A DNA stretch of 64,000 nucleotides. Origin: Pristionchus mayeri (taxonomy: Eukaryota; Nematoda; Chromadorea; Rhabditida; Neodiplogasteridae). A model generated the notes under the pieces. That model searched no databases. It saw only the letters and a program-made list of their open reading frames with translations, and was not told the origin of the DNA. Shown in pieces: positions 21,301 to 29,043 of this stretch (within the stretch, counting starts at the first letter, position 1; each line of letters opens with the position of its first letter). Made by a program: the position numbers and the translations under genes. The DNA lies in NCBI GenBank assembly GCA_036245805.1, contig BTRK01000003.1, positions 45,684,044-45,748,043 on the forward strand, read 5' to 3'.

Positions 21301-24300
21301 CCATATCTGTAAAGAAAGTGATGACCTGTTCACAATTATGCAATCAATAAATAATACGGATAATATTCGGTCAAAACAACAACAAAAACAATCGATAATA
21401 GCCCTAAAAGCCTAGAGTGACCTCTGCAAGGGAACGAAAGCCACGTGACCCCCTCGGCTGAGTATCGGCGGCAAGAGAGTACGAGGATAAGAGAGAGTGC
21501 TGCGTGGGGGGGGTATAAAGGGCGCGAAATTCAAACAGGATATAGCGCCAATCCGCGTTTCGTCAAACATCAAATAAGTTCACGAAAAAATTATGAATAA
21601 TTGTAGAAATTGTAGCAAGGTTTTCTTTAGCGTCTCACGATGGCTGGCTAGGGATGCAAGAACCAATCTTTCTAAACAATTTAATTTTTCGGGAAAAAAT
21701 AGAGAGAGCAAGAATACTTTCTCGTATAGGCATGATCTCTCTCACTCTATAGTACTATTCCTTTTAAAAAAAACAATTATATTCTTATTAGGGTTATAGG
21801 AAATCCAAAATAATGATTACTACTCATAGAAACCTAATCAGTCTCACTCACAGCAACTCCACTCCTCCTCCGTGCGGGACACTCCAGTCGAGAGTCGATC
21901 GTCCAGCAGCTTCTCCTCCCAGTTCTCCACCTACAATCAAGGAAATAAGGATATGCGATATTACGCGTTCTGTTACAATTACGCACGCGTTCTAATTACG
22001 TATTAAGCGTAGGGACTAGAACGGATGAATACCAGTGATGCCAAATCGGCGCGCGCTCTCCTCGTTTCACACGCTCTCTCGCTCTGTCTGACCGGCGAGA
22101 GAGCGTGTGAAACGTGGAGAGCGCGCACCGATTTGGCATCACTAATAAATACTATTGCGTCATGATTCAAGAATTTTCATCAGTCGTAGTGTTCAAATCA
22201 CGATTTTCGATTTTTTGAGCAAGGTCTGACTCTCTTCAGTTTACCCGCTCTCTCGTCTCTATGACCGGCGAGAGAGCGTGCAAACTGAAGAGAGTCAGAC
22301 GATTGCTCGATTTTTTCTTAATCAGTGAATAAGTGCGGCACGAATCCCAAGTTGTCTTCTTTACTTCACGCGCTCTCTATTCGTGCGTGAAGTAAGGAAG
22401 ACAGGAAGAGCACAAGCGCACGCAAAGCTAGGAGAGTAGCATGCAGAACTCGAGAAACGAGACTACCGGTTCGTAATTAGGCTTCGAAATGTAACCAAGT
22501 AACATGTTATTTACCATGCAAATTCACCGCTCATCGTACTAGAGAGAGGGAAGAATGAAGAGAGTGAAGGGTGATTTGCATGATAAATAACGTGTTACTT
22601 GGTTACTTTTCGAACTCTAGTCGTAATTCTCTACATTTTCTCACAAATCTGATCGACAGAGTGTGGAGAACGATTGGACGGTGAGATATTTTTTTCGAAC
22701 TCTGCCAGCACATCGACATGAAACCACTAAAGCCGTACCCATTGGGGGAAGAGGTAGTCGTCTTCTGAATCTGAGTAGACGACGGGCATTCGCTCTGGCA
22801 TCTCCTCCTCTCCTTCTTCCATTCCAAACCGCTCAATCTTAATCTGCTTGGTGGGCACCGGCACCTTGGCCATCTTCCCCATCCATCCCTGGTATTCGAT
22901 CAGGCCTTCGCCTGAAAATTAGGATTTGTACTTGGGATTCTAATGAGATGTTAAAAATCAGGGAAATATCCGATCTTTGTCGATTTTTAACATCGAATAA
23001 GTGCTGTTTCTGTCTAGCTAGAAAGAGATAATGGAGGAGCAAAATTGCTGTATGCCATGTGTCACTTTCATAACACTTTCAGACTACCGCGCAATTCAAT
23101 GCTAGACCGGTTTGAAAATGCGATAGAGCGCGCGAAATTGAGAGAATTGCGCTCACATCTTCCGGATACGGGCATCGGGCGATAGGCTCTGCTCTCCTTG
23201 ACGTAGGCCTCCCATCGCTTCGCGTACCGCTTCTTAGCCATGAACGCCTTAATTGAATTAATTAATTACTGTTTGGTAAATTAGCTAATTAACTTAACTC
23301 ATTAACCTGATAGGCAAAGAATACGATGGATATGATGAAGACCAACGAGGAAGTCAGATGGCTCAACTGCTTGATAGTCTGAAATATTCTTATTGGCAAA
23401 TACTGAGTGTCAACTAGAGGTCGAGAAACGAAACCACGTCCTCTTCAATTTACACACTCTCTAGGCCGGTCGAGTGACGATTAGTGATGCCAATTCGGCG
23501 CGCGCTCTCCTCGTTTCACACGCTCTCTCGCTCTGTCTGACCGGCAAGAGAGCGTGTGAAACGAGGAGAGCGCGCGCCGAATTGGCATCACTAGTGACGA
23601 GATAGTTTGGGAATTAAAGATGCCGTGGTATCGTTTCTCGAACTCTAGTGCCAAAATATACCCTCCAAATACAATCATTTCCGGCTATTCAGCAGAAGTG
23701 AGGGATAATTTATCCTAAGACCGATAGAAAACTCCTCATACCGCGTTTTCTATCGTCGGTCTGACAGAGCGAGAGAGCGCGTGAACTCAGGAGAGTGCCA
23801 GACAGTGCTCTTCCCTGGTACTAGGTCGGATGAGAACTATGACGTCATGACGTCTTTGATATGTCAAAGGCGGCATGACGTCATAGTTCTCATCCGAGCA
23901 AGTGATGTTCCCCTCACCACAGTCTGACTTGTTTCCATCTCGAATGGCGTCAATCTCTTCTCGGATGGATCTGAAAAAAGTTGAAAATTAGAAATGAATA
24001 CCTTGTTATTCATGTTCAAAATTCATCCTTTCATTCACTACTCCATCAAAATCCAGTACATAATGAGGAATGAGAATGGATTTTTTTCAAATGTTGTCTG
24101 TATCAGAACCAGGGGAACCAGGAACCAGGAACCAGGAGCGCCAGAGAGCCGGGAAAAAGTACTCGCCTTCGTCCGCGTTGCTCACACAGCGGACGTTGGA
24201 TCTGCAAGGAAGGACAAATTTAGCAATCACTCTTTGGGCTAGCCGCTATTATTCATCCGCATTCCCATACTGAGAGAGAGACATAACAACTTACCCTTTT

Positions 24301-26424
24301 TCCACTCTAACTGGAATCGCCTTCCCTTCCTTGACATTCACTCCTACCCATACTCCACTTTTCGCGCACACCAGAGCCGAGTATGTCTGCCCCTATAGAA
24401 TTGCATTATGATATCAAGATCGCTCGCATCCGGAGTACAGTAGGCTACCGCACAGAAGGGAGAAGGGGTGTAGCCTACCGTAATGCTCGCATTCGCTTTC
24501 CTACTCCTTCCGCTACCGTATCCCACAGTAACCCCACCCACCAAGCCCGTTTTCTAATCCGTCACGTAGAGTCTCTCGCCGCTTCCTTTGCACTCGATCG
24601 TAGTTTGATTCGCGCCCTCGGGGTGGAGTTTGAGCTGCAAAGAGACGTTGTTTTTGTTTTCAATAACAAAACAGCAACAACAATGACAAGAACAACACAA
24701 ATTTAACACGACCTCTGTGCAGATCTTGGAGCCACGGCAATCCGAAATGAGCGGTAGCGAGAGGCACGACCCTGAATGAATGAGTAAACGAGGGAAAAAA
24801 TTGTCCAGGTGTGAATGCATGTTGATCTTTGATCTTTCTGCTCTCATTTTTCTCATGAAATCTACATTAACCATTTGGGAGTAAGTACGTAGACAGTTGC
24901 GGAAAAAAGTTGATCTTTGATCTTCTCTTCTCACTTTTCTCACTGCATTCTACAGTCTCGATTATCATCCACGGTCCTTTTGGCTGCGTTTCGGCGTACG
25001 CATTCTCTGCCCGAGTCCAGTAGGGACCAGTCTCTAGAAGGAAAAAAATGACCAATCGTATGACTCTCCCCAGTTTGCATGCTCTCTCGTTTCTCTGACC
25101 GGCGAGAGAGCGTGCAAACTAATGAGATTCAGACCATTGCTCAAAAAATTAAATGACATGATTGACGATTGGAGATGAGTGCTCGCTGGTCAGAGAGGAA
25201 TTGAGCGCAAACAAATTGGGAAGAGTCAGGTGTCCTCTTTGGCACTGTTAGGCTGGGTCTCGCAGCGAATGGTATTGGCATTTTGCCAGAAAAATTCAGT
25301 GTTATATCAGTAGTGCAGCAGAGTTATTCATCAGTTTTGCTCACTCTTCGCATTGCATTGCAGCGTCGTCTTGTTGCCATAGTAGATGTTGTCGATGTAC
25401 ATGAACTGAGATTTCGGGCACTGAAATTTTTGTTTTATTACAGTAATACTATGTTTTCTGTTTTATTTTTCTCTCTTTGGTGAATGAGCAGGCGAATATA
25501 AACAACTCTGGTTCATGTGCACTTCTTCGGTTTCCGGCCACACCCTCAATTGCCCATTCCCGCCCTTCACTGAGGGGTCGAGTGGCCGAAAATCAGGGAG
25601 GAAAACCTAGAAATGAATGGTTTAGATGAGGGAAGGGGGGGGGGGTATCGAGAAACCGAAGAAGTGCCGATTCATCTTTCTATCATATCACCATCATCCT
25701 CTCCCGAATGCCCTCTCCCTCACCTTGACAGATCGCACGTCTCCCTTGTCCTCCCATTGACAACTGCCCGATGGAATACACGAGACGTAGCAGAGATGGG
25801 AGGAAGAAGAGGAGGGGACTGACTGCAAGATCAAAGATTTAAGAAGAGGTGATAGATCAAAGATCAATATCCAGCTAACAATGGGTCTCTCTATAGATCA
25901 GCATAATTCAAATCGTGGTATACGTGCATATACATGCGTACGCGCGGCTAGAAGATTCGAGCACAGTTCCGCCCTCTCATTTCGCCCACTTCAAGGCCAG
26001 TTGAGCGGTGGGAGAGTGATGGAAATGAAACAAAAGTGATCTTTCGAATTCGAAAATACGGAGCACGAGCTGCCTCATTTCGTCTAATCAGACTCCGATA
26101 AACCGGTCGACACGCAGCACCAGAAAGACAAACGAAGCATAACTATACATTCCCAGGGTGTTTCAAAAATTTCCCTTGATATTCACCTCACAAATCAGTA
26201 ACCAATAACGCATTGAATAAATCGGGAGAGACGGCCTAGCTCGATTCTCTAATCTTATGAAATACGAGCTCAAAGTTCAAGGAGAAGATATTCCCACTGT
26301 CAAACTCCTATCAAACTGTTCCATCGCATGGAATAGTCAAAATCTGTGAAATGTTTTCTCAAACAGCAAGTAAACTCACGTAGCAAAGGAGGAGGGCGAG
26401 AAGAGAGACGAGGGAAGGGCGCAT
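9361..26424 (-). CDS. Single-pass membrane protein, cysteine-containing ectodomain, charged tail
   Basis: Not recognised by name. Exons on the minus strand begin with MRPSLVSLLALLLCY (26380-26424), a good signal peptide. They continue at 25724-25822, about 25518-25565, 25345-25420, 24944-25033, 24713-24771, 24566-24634, 24295-24392, about 24188-24201, 23918-23970, 23307-23378, 23157-23247, 22739-22911, 21852-21930, 12204-12292, 11992-12061, 11727-11773, 11572-11628, 11189-11240, 10408-10542, 9886-9940, 9709-9754, about 9499-9574 and 9361-9377. The total is roughly 570 residues. The ectodomain has N-glycosylation sites (NKT, NQT) and cysteine/tryptophan motifs (TIECKGSGERL, ALVCAKSGVWVG) that faintly recall nematode C6-type domains. 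The membrane helix is LVFIISIVFFAYQ, followed by AFMAKKRYAKRW. The tail is acidic/lysine-rich (EEDSDDYEDEEE). Small exons near 24.2 and 25.5 kb are uncertain. A PAT retrotransposon fills the intron between 21852 and 12292. Confidence 0.7.
10642..10770. repeat. TTCGAAATATAACCAAATAAC MITE (family H4)
   Basis: Left end CTTCGAAATATAACCAAATA and right end TGGTTACTTTTCGAA are inverted. The interior contains ATGTTATTTAT and TGCATGATAAATGAC, also inverted. A close sister copy is at 22482-22615. It is intronic in the membrane-protein gene. Confidence 0.65.
10832..10946. repeat. TAGAGTTCGAGAAACGATACC hairpin MITE (family H3)
   Basis: The left arm is TAGAGTTCGAGAAACGATAC with TCTTCATT and ACACACTCTCT. 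The right arm is AGAGAGTGTGCAAACTGAAG ending ACGAACTCTA. The terminal TAGAGTTCG is shared with the hAT-like MITE 15150-15834 and with 23413-23650 and 31146-31262. Confidence 0.6.
11010..11140. repeat. CACTGGT / ACCAGTG short repeat cluster
   Basis: The heptamers CACTGGT, CCAGTGG and ACCACTGG recur many times here (about ten in 130 bases) with two short inverted halves (TTCCAACCATT...ACCACTGGTTGGGA). They resemble the ends of the large palindrome at 34512-36323 (CAACTGG, CACTGGTT), so this is probably a short derivative of that family. Intronic. Confidence 0.5.
12306..12394 (-). repeat. PAT split direct repeat A, outer copy
   Basis: These 89 bases start TTATCACTTCTGTCGTTTG and end CACGAAAACGGCTA. 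I see no difference from 13953-14041. This is the 3' terminus of the element on its coding strand. Confidence 0.92.
12675..13616 (-). CDS. PAT tyrosine recombinase (integrase)
   Basis: This 313-residue open frame is the recombinase that inserts the circular cDNA of PAT/DIRS elements instead of a DDE integrase. The N-terminal part (about residues 20-110) has the SAM-like core-binding shape (NTIRAYKGCMKKLLDFAKE). The catalytic part shows Arg in ALLRVSELVHLRW, the His-x-x-Arg box in TPHQLRVCGVNHSLRSG and the tyrosine in RGRWRSAAGLAHYVRD, so the RHRY set is complete. It lies between the inner A-B junction and the outer A repeat, as in PAT. There is no internal stop, and this gene looks the least damaged of the element. 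Confidence 0.9.
   Translation of the reverse strand: MVFPGKKAEELMSFHEAVEKSEPSLLPMLKRSIEGARAPNTIRAYKGCMKKLLDFAKERRINPLCPESLLIFSLRRLEEGRSLSSFKILSSSISFFSDPVSPFVSHMLSLFADFARRCSLVSHHKNIPVSHVHVLVHCASLSPRDTNRLRAGLGTALSFGALLRVSELVHLRWDDLTWSKSLLKISIRKAKNDQASEGRETFLSIEEDSESLSLYDAYTQQVPRSEWVFPSLSHPSAHISTDQFRKDLYSLCEVAGIERVTPHQLRVCGVNHSLRSGSSLAEVQRRGRWRSAAGLAHYVRDSVEAQGGTLSLT
13777..13952 (-). repeat. PAT split direct repeat B, inner copy
   Basis: This 176-base copy matches the 177-base one at 21397-21573, apart from one C and the length of one G run. It contains TATAAAGGGCGCG. It abuts repeat A at 13952/13953 without a gap. Confidence 0.92.
13953..14041 (-). repeat. PAT split direct repeat A, inner copy
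   Basis: Matches 12306-12394 over the full 89 bases. Together with the inner B repeat it forms the B/A junction that templates circle closure in this order of elements. Confidence 0.92.
14045..15132 (-). pseudogene. PAT pol, RNase H part (frameshifted at 3' end)
   Basis: This is the continuation of PAT pol 3' of the hAT-like insertion. The frame from 15132 to 14281 has RNase H motifs in order: VETDASASGLG, MRELRAVDF, FLGDNQSAI and NEADAASRD. The DIRS-typical block PGIDMFADESNAKC...AIDAFS follows. The frame then stops at 14281, while the expected continuation (LAWLRGNRAKAILGLPYW and onward to 14045) is in another frame, so one small indel near 14285 breaks it. Removing the insert 15150-15834 with one copy of its target duplication would leave this frame in phase with the reverse transcriptase frame. 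Confidence 0.82.
15150..15834. mobile_element. hAT-like MITE inside PAT pol
   Basis: This 685-base insert is flanked by the exact 8-base duplication GTGAGCAA (15142-15149 and 15835-15842). It starts TAGAGTTCGTAATTCGAGA, and its right end is the inverse of TAGAGTGCGAAATCCGAGA. Inner ends carry ATTACCCGACATT in both orientations. Eight-base duplication plus short TIRs fits hAT. The only long frame inside (139 residues on the minus strand) has no transposase motif, so the element is non-autonomous. Confidence 0.82.
15832..16656 (-). pseudogene. PAT pol, reverse transcriptase part
   Basis: The frame 16623-15832 encodes the RT of the element, and it stays open upstream to the LINE boundary. Visible RT blocks are LRLIHDLSELN, FMATFDLRSGYHH, FQFTAMPFGLSPAPWVFTK and the catalytic VTLYLDDGLILAE. 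The YLDD box carries the paired aspartates that bind metal. The frame ends artificially where the hAT-like MITE enters at 15834. Its 5' side is cut off from gag by the LINE. The RT core itself has no stop. Confidence 0.88.
16657..16662. repeat. LINE target-site duplication, 3' side
   Basis: GATTCT here is repeated at 20659-20664 on the other side of the LINE. Confidence 0.6.
16802..18298 (-). pseudogene. LINE ORF2, reverse transcriptase part
   Basis: This 498-residue frame has the full non-LTR RT palm: KPIPKKAGNAEISNYRPIS, KQA-type FFDYQKAFDSID, GVPQGSAIGPLLFIIYVNDL and the catalytic NIFADDLKIYA. Its C-terminal third has the CR1/Rex-like TRKARSMCNLLLRSF and YDRLKHFQIETLEYRR-type blocks. It is in a different frame from the endonuclease half upstream. 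Coding continues a little 5' of 18298 (FIPIGDILIAISQLVP). Confidence 0.88.
18356..18395. repeat. Perfect 20-base tandem duplication at the ORF2 break
   Basis: ATCAGGGAGAGGAGCGTAGG is present twice in a row (18356-18375 and 18376-18395). It sits where the endonuclease frame ends. Twenty is not a multiple of three. Frame arithmetic shows that removing one copy alone does not bring the two halves into phase, so another small indel must exist. Confidence 0.9.
18357..19667 (-). pseudogene. LINE ORF2, AP endonuclease part
   Basis: This 436-residue frame contains the apurinic-type endonuclease: LFANCRSVRNV, ILALTETWLSD (catalytic Glu), SRGGGVLIYAHS, LIIGDFNYPSIDW (GDFN) and PLSDHVSISLSI (SDH). It nicks the target DNA for target-primed reverse transcription. 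It ends at 18357 at the 20-base tandem duplication. The true start may lie slightly upstream; the first methionine in frame is at 19667. Confidence 0.87.
19863..20549 (-). CDS. LINE ORF1 (nucleic-acid-binding protein)
   Basis: The frame from MASQESVDRLTELVISLHDK at 20549 to the stop at 19863 gives 228 residues. The N-terminus is a likely coiled coil, followed by a serine-rich linker. A basic domain follows with RDRLLTGIRSVACPSFFEPS and RRDLMPSELEQERNARDEAR, the shape seen in nematode CR1/T1-type ORF1 proteins. No zinc knuckle is visible. The longer frame upstream of 20549 is the 5' UTR read-through. The gap to ORF2 is 195 bases. Confidence 0.7.
   Translation of the reverse strand: MASQESVDRLTELVISLHDKLDKYGASLSNLPASLSTSIAAPPSNGNCTYASVVRALADSDKIRSKSQRAVLVGSTEKSTPQETAAHDESTLKNIINVTNDSELKEAYDKGQITHHRFPENKPPGKRIIKYSLPSTILRDRLLTGIRSVACPSFFEPSMFVRRDLMPSELEQERNARDEARKRNIEANCLKWGVRDCELIQFRGPNFRPLPSHYRNTQDKKKLPKGQT
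20548..21304 (-). pseudogene. PAT gag (nucleocapsid), 3' end removed by the LINE
   Basis: Likely start MGDSSGSNAV at 21304; the open frame extends to 21343. The body is helical and glutamine/alanine-rich, then proline/glycine-rich. It ends with one CCHC zinc knuckle, CHLCGQFGHFKTRC (C-x2-C-x4-H-x4-C), near 20670-20715. Just past the knuckle the frame enters the LINE at 20658 and runs through its CTCGT repeats. On the other side of the LINE the original gag frame would stop at TAA, overlapping the first ATG of the pol frame (16621-16630). Confidence 0.83.
20659..20664. repeat. LINE target-site duplication, 5' side
   Basis: GATTCT, the same as 16657-16662. Confidence 0.6.
21397..21573 (-). repeat. 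PAT split direct repeat B, outer copy
   Basis: This 177-base copy is the 5' terminus of the element on its coding strand. It contains TATAAAGGGCGCG and ends GTCAAACATCAA at the boundary with host DNA. It likely holds the element promoter. Confidence 0.92.
22034..22143. repeat. AGTGATGCC palindromic MITE (family H2)
   Basis: A near-perfect 110-base hairpin: AGTGATGCCAAATCGGCGCG and GTTTCACACGCTCTCTCG in the left arm, the inverse in the right arm, closing GGCATCACT. A sister copy at 23483-23592 is nested in another MITE. Confidence 0.75.
22217..22309. repeat. CTCTCTCG hairpin MITE (family H1)
   Basis: GAGCAAGGTCTGACTCTCTT to CGCTCTCTCG is mirrored by CGAGAGAGCGTG to GAGAGTCAGAC and TTGCTC. 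The loop is TCTCTATGACCGG. Intronic. Confidence 0.75.
22354..22403. repeat. Short perfect hairpin
   Basis: GTCTTCTTTACTTCACGC and GCGTGAAGTAAGGAAGAC are inverted around GCTCTCTATTC. It is probably a shortened relative of the CTCTCTCG hairpins. Confidence 0.6.
22482..22615. repeat. TTCGAAATGTAACC MITE (family H4)
   Basis: CTTCGAAATGTAACCAAGTA on the left and TACTTGGTTACTTTTCGAA on the right are inverted. The interior closely matches 10642-10770. Confidence 0.68.
23413..23650. mobile_element. Family H3 MITE containing a nested family H2 MITE
   Basis: The outer arms are CTAGAGGTCGAGAAACG... and ...CGTTTCTCGAACTCTAG. The inner 23483-23592 is a complete AGTGATGCC palindrome inserted near the loop of the outer hairpin. 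The inner element is therefore younger than the outer. Confidence 0.72.
23819..23904. repeat. Palindromic MITE with two TGACGTCA sites (family H5)
   Basis: CTAGGTCGGATGAGAACTAT and its inverse ATAGTTCTCATCCGA enclose ATGACGTCATGACGTC and GCATGACGTCAT. It lies just upstream (minus-strand sense: downstream) of an exon of the membrane-protein gene at 23918-23970. Confidence 0.75.
25049..25142. repeat. CTCTCTCG hairpin MITE (family H1)
   Basis: ACCAATCGTATGACTCTCC, GCATGCTCTCTCG, loop TTTCTCTGACCGG, GAGAGAGCGTGC, then CAGACCATTGCTC. Intronic. Confidence 0.68.
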
Positions 26425-26765
26425 TCTCCCCTTCGACGACCACTCCGAATGGGGGATCGGATGGGAAATGAGGGGAGAAAGAGGAGAGGGGAGAGGAGGA
26501 GAGGAAAAAGATAGAGAGAGGGAGAGGAGGGAGGAGGAGAGATAGAGGATAAAGATGATTTGACTAGAGGACAATCGTGTTGTTGCTCCTACGTGCAAAT
26601 TCAGTCCTCTCTTATTTTCATAATTTCCTGATCTTTCAAATGAGAGTTCGAGTGGAGATTGATCAGTGCTATCACAAACTCTTCTCTTGTCTAACCACAT
26701 ACGATTCCACCAGAGATAGAGGAGGAGGAGCGAGGGAGAGAGAGAGTAAAAAAGAGCGATACGTG

Positions 26766-26810
26766 TTAATTAATTAATTAATTAACGTGTTAAATAACTA
26801 ATTAATTAAT
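26766..26810. repeat. TTAA-rich microsatellite
   Basis: Repeated TTAATTAA units with a short interruption. It lies upstream of the start of the membrane-protein gene. Confidence 0.7.
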
Positions 26811-26839
26811 CTAAGCGAAAAGAATGTTACAGACTGCTC

Positions 26840-28230
26840 CAAGACCGTTCGACAGGTAGTAATGTAGCGAAGAAAAATGAAAGCATTGATTGGTTCTGCC
26901 CGATGCGCAAGGGCACCATTTATCGGACGGGGGATGGAGATCGTATAACGGGAAATGAATTTTCCAATGATGATCAGTCAGAAGTGGATCACAAATGTGC
27001 ACAGGTACAGTAGAGAGGTACGATATGGTCGTACTTTAGCGTAAGAAAAAGGCGCGCAGTACTGTTGATATACGCCTAATACGTGAATGATGGGGATAAT
27101 ACTCGAGACGGATGGGATACGTGAGTCGTGCCTATAAACGCGGCATTATTCTGGAGCAGTCATGGAGAGGATGGGGATTGGGGAAATTAAAAGGCAACTG
27201 ACGCTTTGGAGTGCAGTCCTTGACGAGGACGGGGGAAAGGGCAGTCGACCGATGAATATTCGATATCCGTGTTGTAATTGACGGTCTCGGTGTAGACGAG
27301 CCAGTTCAGGGAGTGCATGTCGCTGAATTTGTATCAGGTGAACAAGACATCGAAATTCGTTGATACAACGCAGTGCTGGTAGGAATTATAGAGTACAGAG
27401 GAGAGAACATATGGGTTGAAAAATGAGACGGACGCAGTTATCCATCCTTTTGGGGTGGAAGGGTTCAATCATTTGAGCATATTTCGAACGCCCCAACTCT
27501 AATTTTGCTATAAAAATTGCACCTATGTAGAAAAAAACAAAAAAAAACCAAAGAATATGGGAGAACACGGTGGGATGAGGAATGAGACTGGGCATAGGAG
27601 AAGGAAGGAGAAATGAATGAATGGATGAAGGAGAAGTAGCGAGAACCATCTCAGGGTTAATGGCCCCGCTCTCTCCATTCCTCACGCTATCTCACCCACT
27701 CTGGCCTGAGAGAGAGTCTGTCGATCAGGGTATCACCAGGACAATGACGATAGTGGGAGAGGGGAGAGGACCTAGAACAGTCAGTGGTTAGTAACGAGCT
27801 CTGATCGACGAGAAAAACCGCGAAAGGAAGAGAAAAATCCTTGCAAACCTATCCCTAGACAGGACAATTGAAATATCCAGCCAAGATAACTATTGATCGG
27901 AACGTAACTATTGCCTATTGATCATTATTGATCATAACGAGGGAGTAATCATGTTGCATCTCGGTCTCTCTGCCGTGAGAGTGTGCAAATAGGGAGAATC
28001 AGATTCCAACTAAGGAGACGAATGAGACATGCAAGCTCATCAGCCGCTCTCGCATTTTCTATGATGTGATAGTGTCTAAGTAACGTTTTTTTTGCAAGAA
28101 TGGGAATGCGATGAGAGTTTGGTTGGTAGTAACGTCTGGTAGTAATGTAGTGGAAAAAGTAAGACATGGATTGGTTCTGCCCGATGCACATGGACACTTT
28201 TATCGATCTGCGAGATAAATCTTACAATAG
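26840..28230 (-). pseudogene. Decayed gene fragment, copy 1 of a tandem triplication
   Basis: This shares at least four blocks with 30935-32180 and 32560-33490. One block (27270-27340, minus strand) reads like an exon: DMHSLNWLVYTETVNYN, preceded by FDVLFT and a stop codon. A second block near 27640-27700 has the frame GAINPEMVLATS. A third block near 28160-28200 reads MCIGQNQSMSYFFHY, with an additional partial copy at 26870-26930 (PLRIGQNQ). Stops and indels interrupt every frame, so I call it a pseudogene. The parent family is not recognised. Confidence 0.45.
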
Positions 28231-28678
28231 AGAGACGAGTGTAGATCAAGGTGGATATAGCTTTCTCGAGCGACTGATTTCTGCTAGAATGGGGTAATCG
28301 TCTCGTACATACTCGCTGCTCAGTTCATTAGTGAGATCCTCTCTGATGCACTCCAGCTGTTCCCACTTCAACGACTCCGAAACAAATTTCGCCTTTGCGC
28401 TTATGTAATTGAAATTATCGATTTTTCATTTCAGACACTCAAAGCTGGGTCCGTATTGGAAATTAACCAACGTTTATCAGAGGTTCCAAATCTTTTGGTG
28501 ATGCCAAATTATACGGCGAAATTCACAGAGTTCACCAATTTCCGTATGATATCAGACTGTCCTAGTTACACTTCTCTGTAAGGTTATATGAGGCGAATCG
28601 CGAGAGAATCGACCATTTGAAGGGGTCAGCGGCGGTAGGATTCAAGTTTGCTCGATTCCCCTATAATTTTGGCGTTAA

Positions 28679-29043
28679 AGAAGGAGTGTCAGCAAAGTTA
28701 AATTTTTGACGCTGTCATAACCATGACCTAGACAATCATCCAACGATCATAGCGCGACCTAAGAGGATAGGCAAAGGTCAATCGCATAGCTCAGTGGTAA
28801 AGCAGTCGCCGCGTAATCGGAAGGCTGCGGGTTCGAATCCCACCAGTTTTTGAAAAATATGCTAGATATTTGAATTCCCGCACGTCCCTTCCCTTCAAGC
28901 CCTCCTTGGCACTCTGCCAACTAATGATAACTCGGTTCAAGATAGAGATACGCATTTAAAATTTTCAGAATCTCTTATGGTTGTACAAAGGTCGGTCATG
29001 GTTATGACAACGTCAAAATTTCAACTTTGCTGACAGTCCTTCT
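28679..29043. mobile_element. TTAA-flanked MITE carrying a tRNA-like cassette
   Basis: TTAA stands on both sides (28675-28678 and 29044-29047), and the empty site GCGTTAAGTAC is preserved in the opposite palindrome arm. The TIRs are about 50 bases long: AGAAGGAGTGTCAGCAAAGT at the left and the inverse of AGAAGGACTGTCAGCAAAGT at the right. A TA duplication with TIRs two bases longer is equally possible, so piggyBac and mariner origins cannot be separated. Confidence 0.82.
28780..28851 (+). ncRNA. tRNA-like Pol III cassette (tRNA pseudogene or SINE head)
   Basis: A perfect A box (TAGCTCAGTGG, 28787-28797), a perfect B box (GGTTCGAATCC, 28830-28840) and a TTTTT terminator (28847-28851) are spaced as in a normal tRNA. 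The acceptor stem does not pair, and the anticodon arm has only three good pairs with no U33 in the expected place. It is therefore not a functional tRNA as I fold it. It could still be transcribed by RNA polymerase III. Confidence 0.6.

Larger units (their letters stand above)
12306..21573 (-). mobile_element. PAT-type (DIRS) tyrosine-recombinase retrotransposon
   Basis: On the minus strand the order is repeat B, gag, reverse transcriptase, RNase H, repeat A joined to repeat B, tyrosine recombinase, repeat A. This A/B split-direct-repeat layout is the hallmark of PAT elements in the DIRS order. The repeats are near-identical: B at 21397-21573 and 13777-13952, A at 13953-14041 and 12306-12394. 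No target duplication of the LTR kind is visible; the junctions share only AA-type microhomology, as expected for recombinase-mediated insertion. The copy is not intact. A LINE sits at the gag-pol boundary, a hAT-like MITE interrupts pol, and pol has a frameshift near 14285. It is inserted 13 bases upstream of a splice acceptor of the host membrane-protein gene. Confidence 0.88.

Noticed and set aside
12306..21573. LTR retrotransposon
   Set aside because: The repeats are split (B...AB...A) and not terminal identical LTRs. The integrase is a tyrosine recombinase and there is no protease frame.
28780..28851. Functional tRNA gene
   Set aside because: A and B boxes are perfect but the acceptor stem does not pair and the anticodon arm is poor. 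It is kept as a tRNA-like cassette only.
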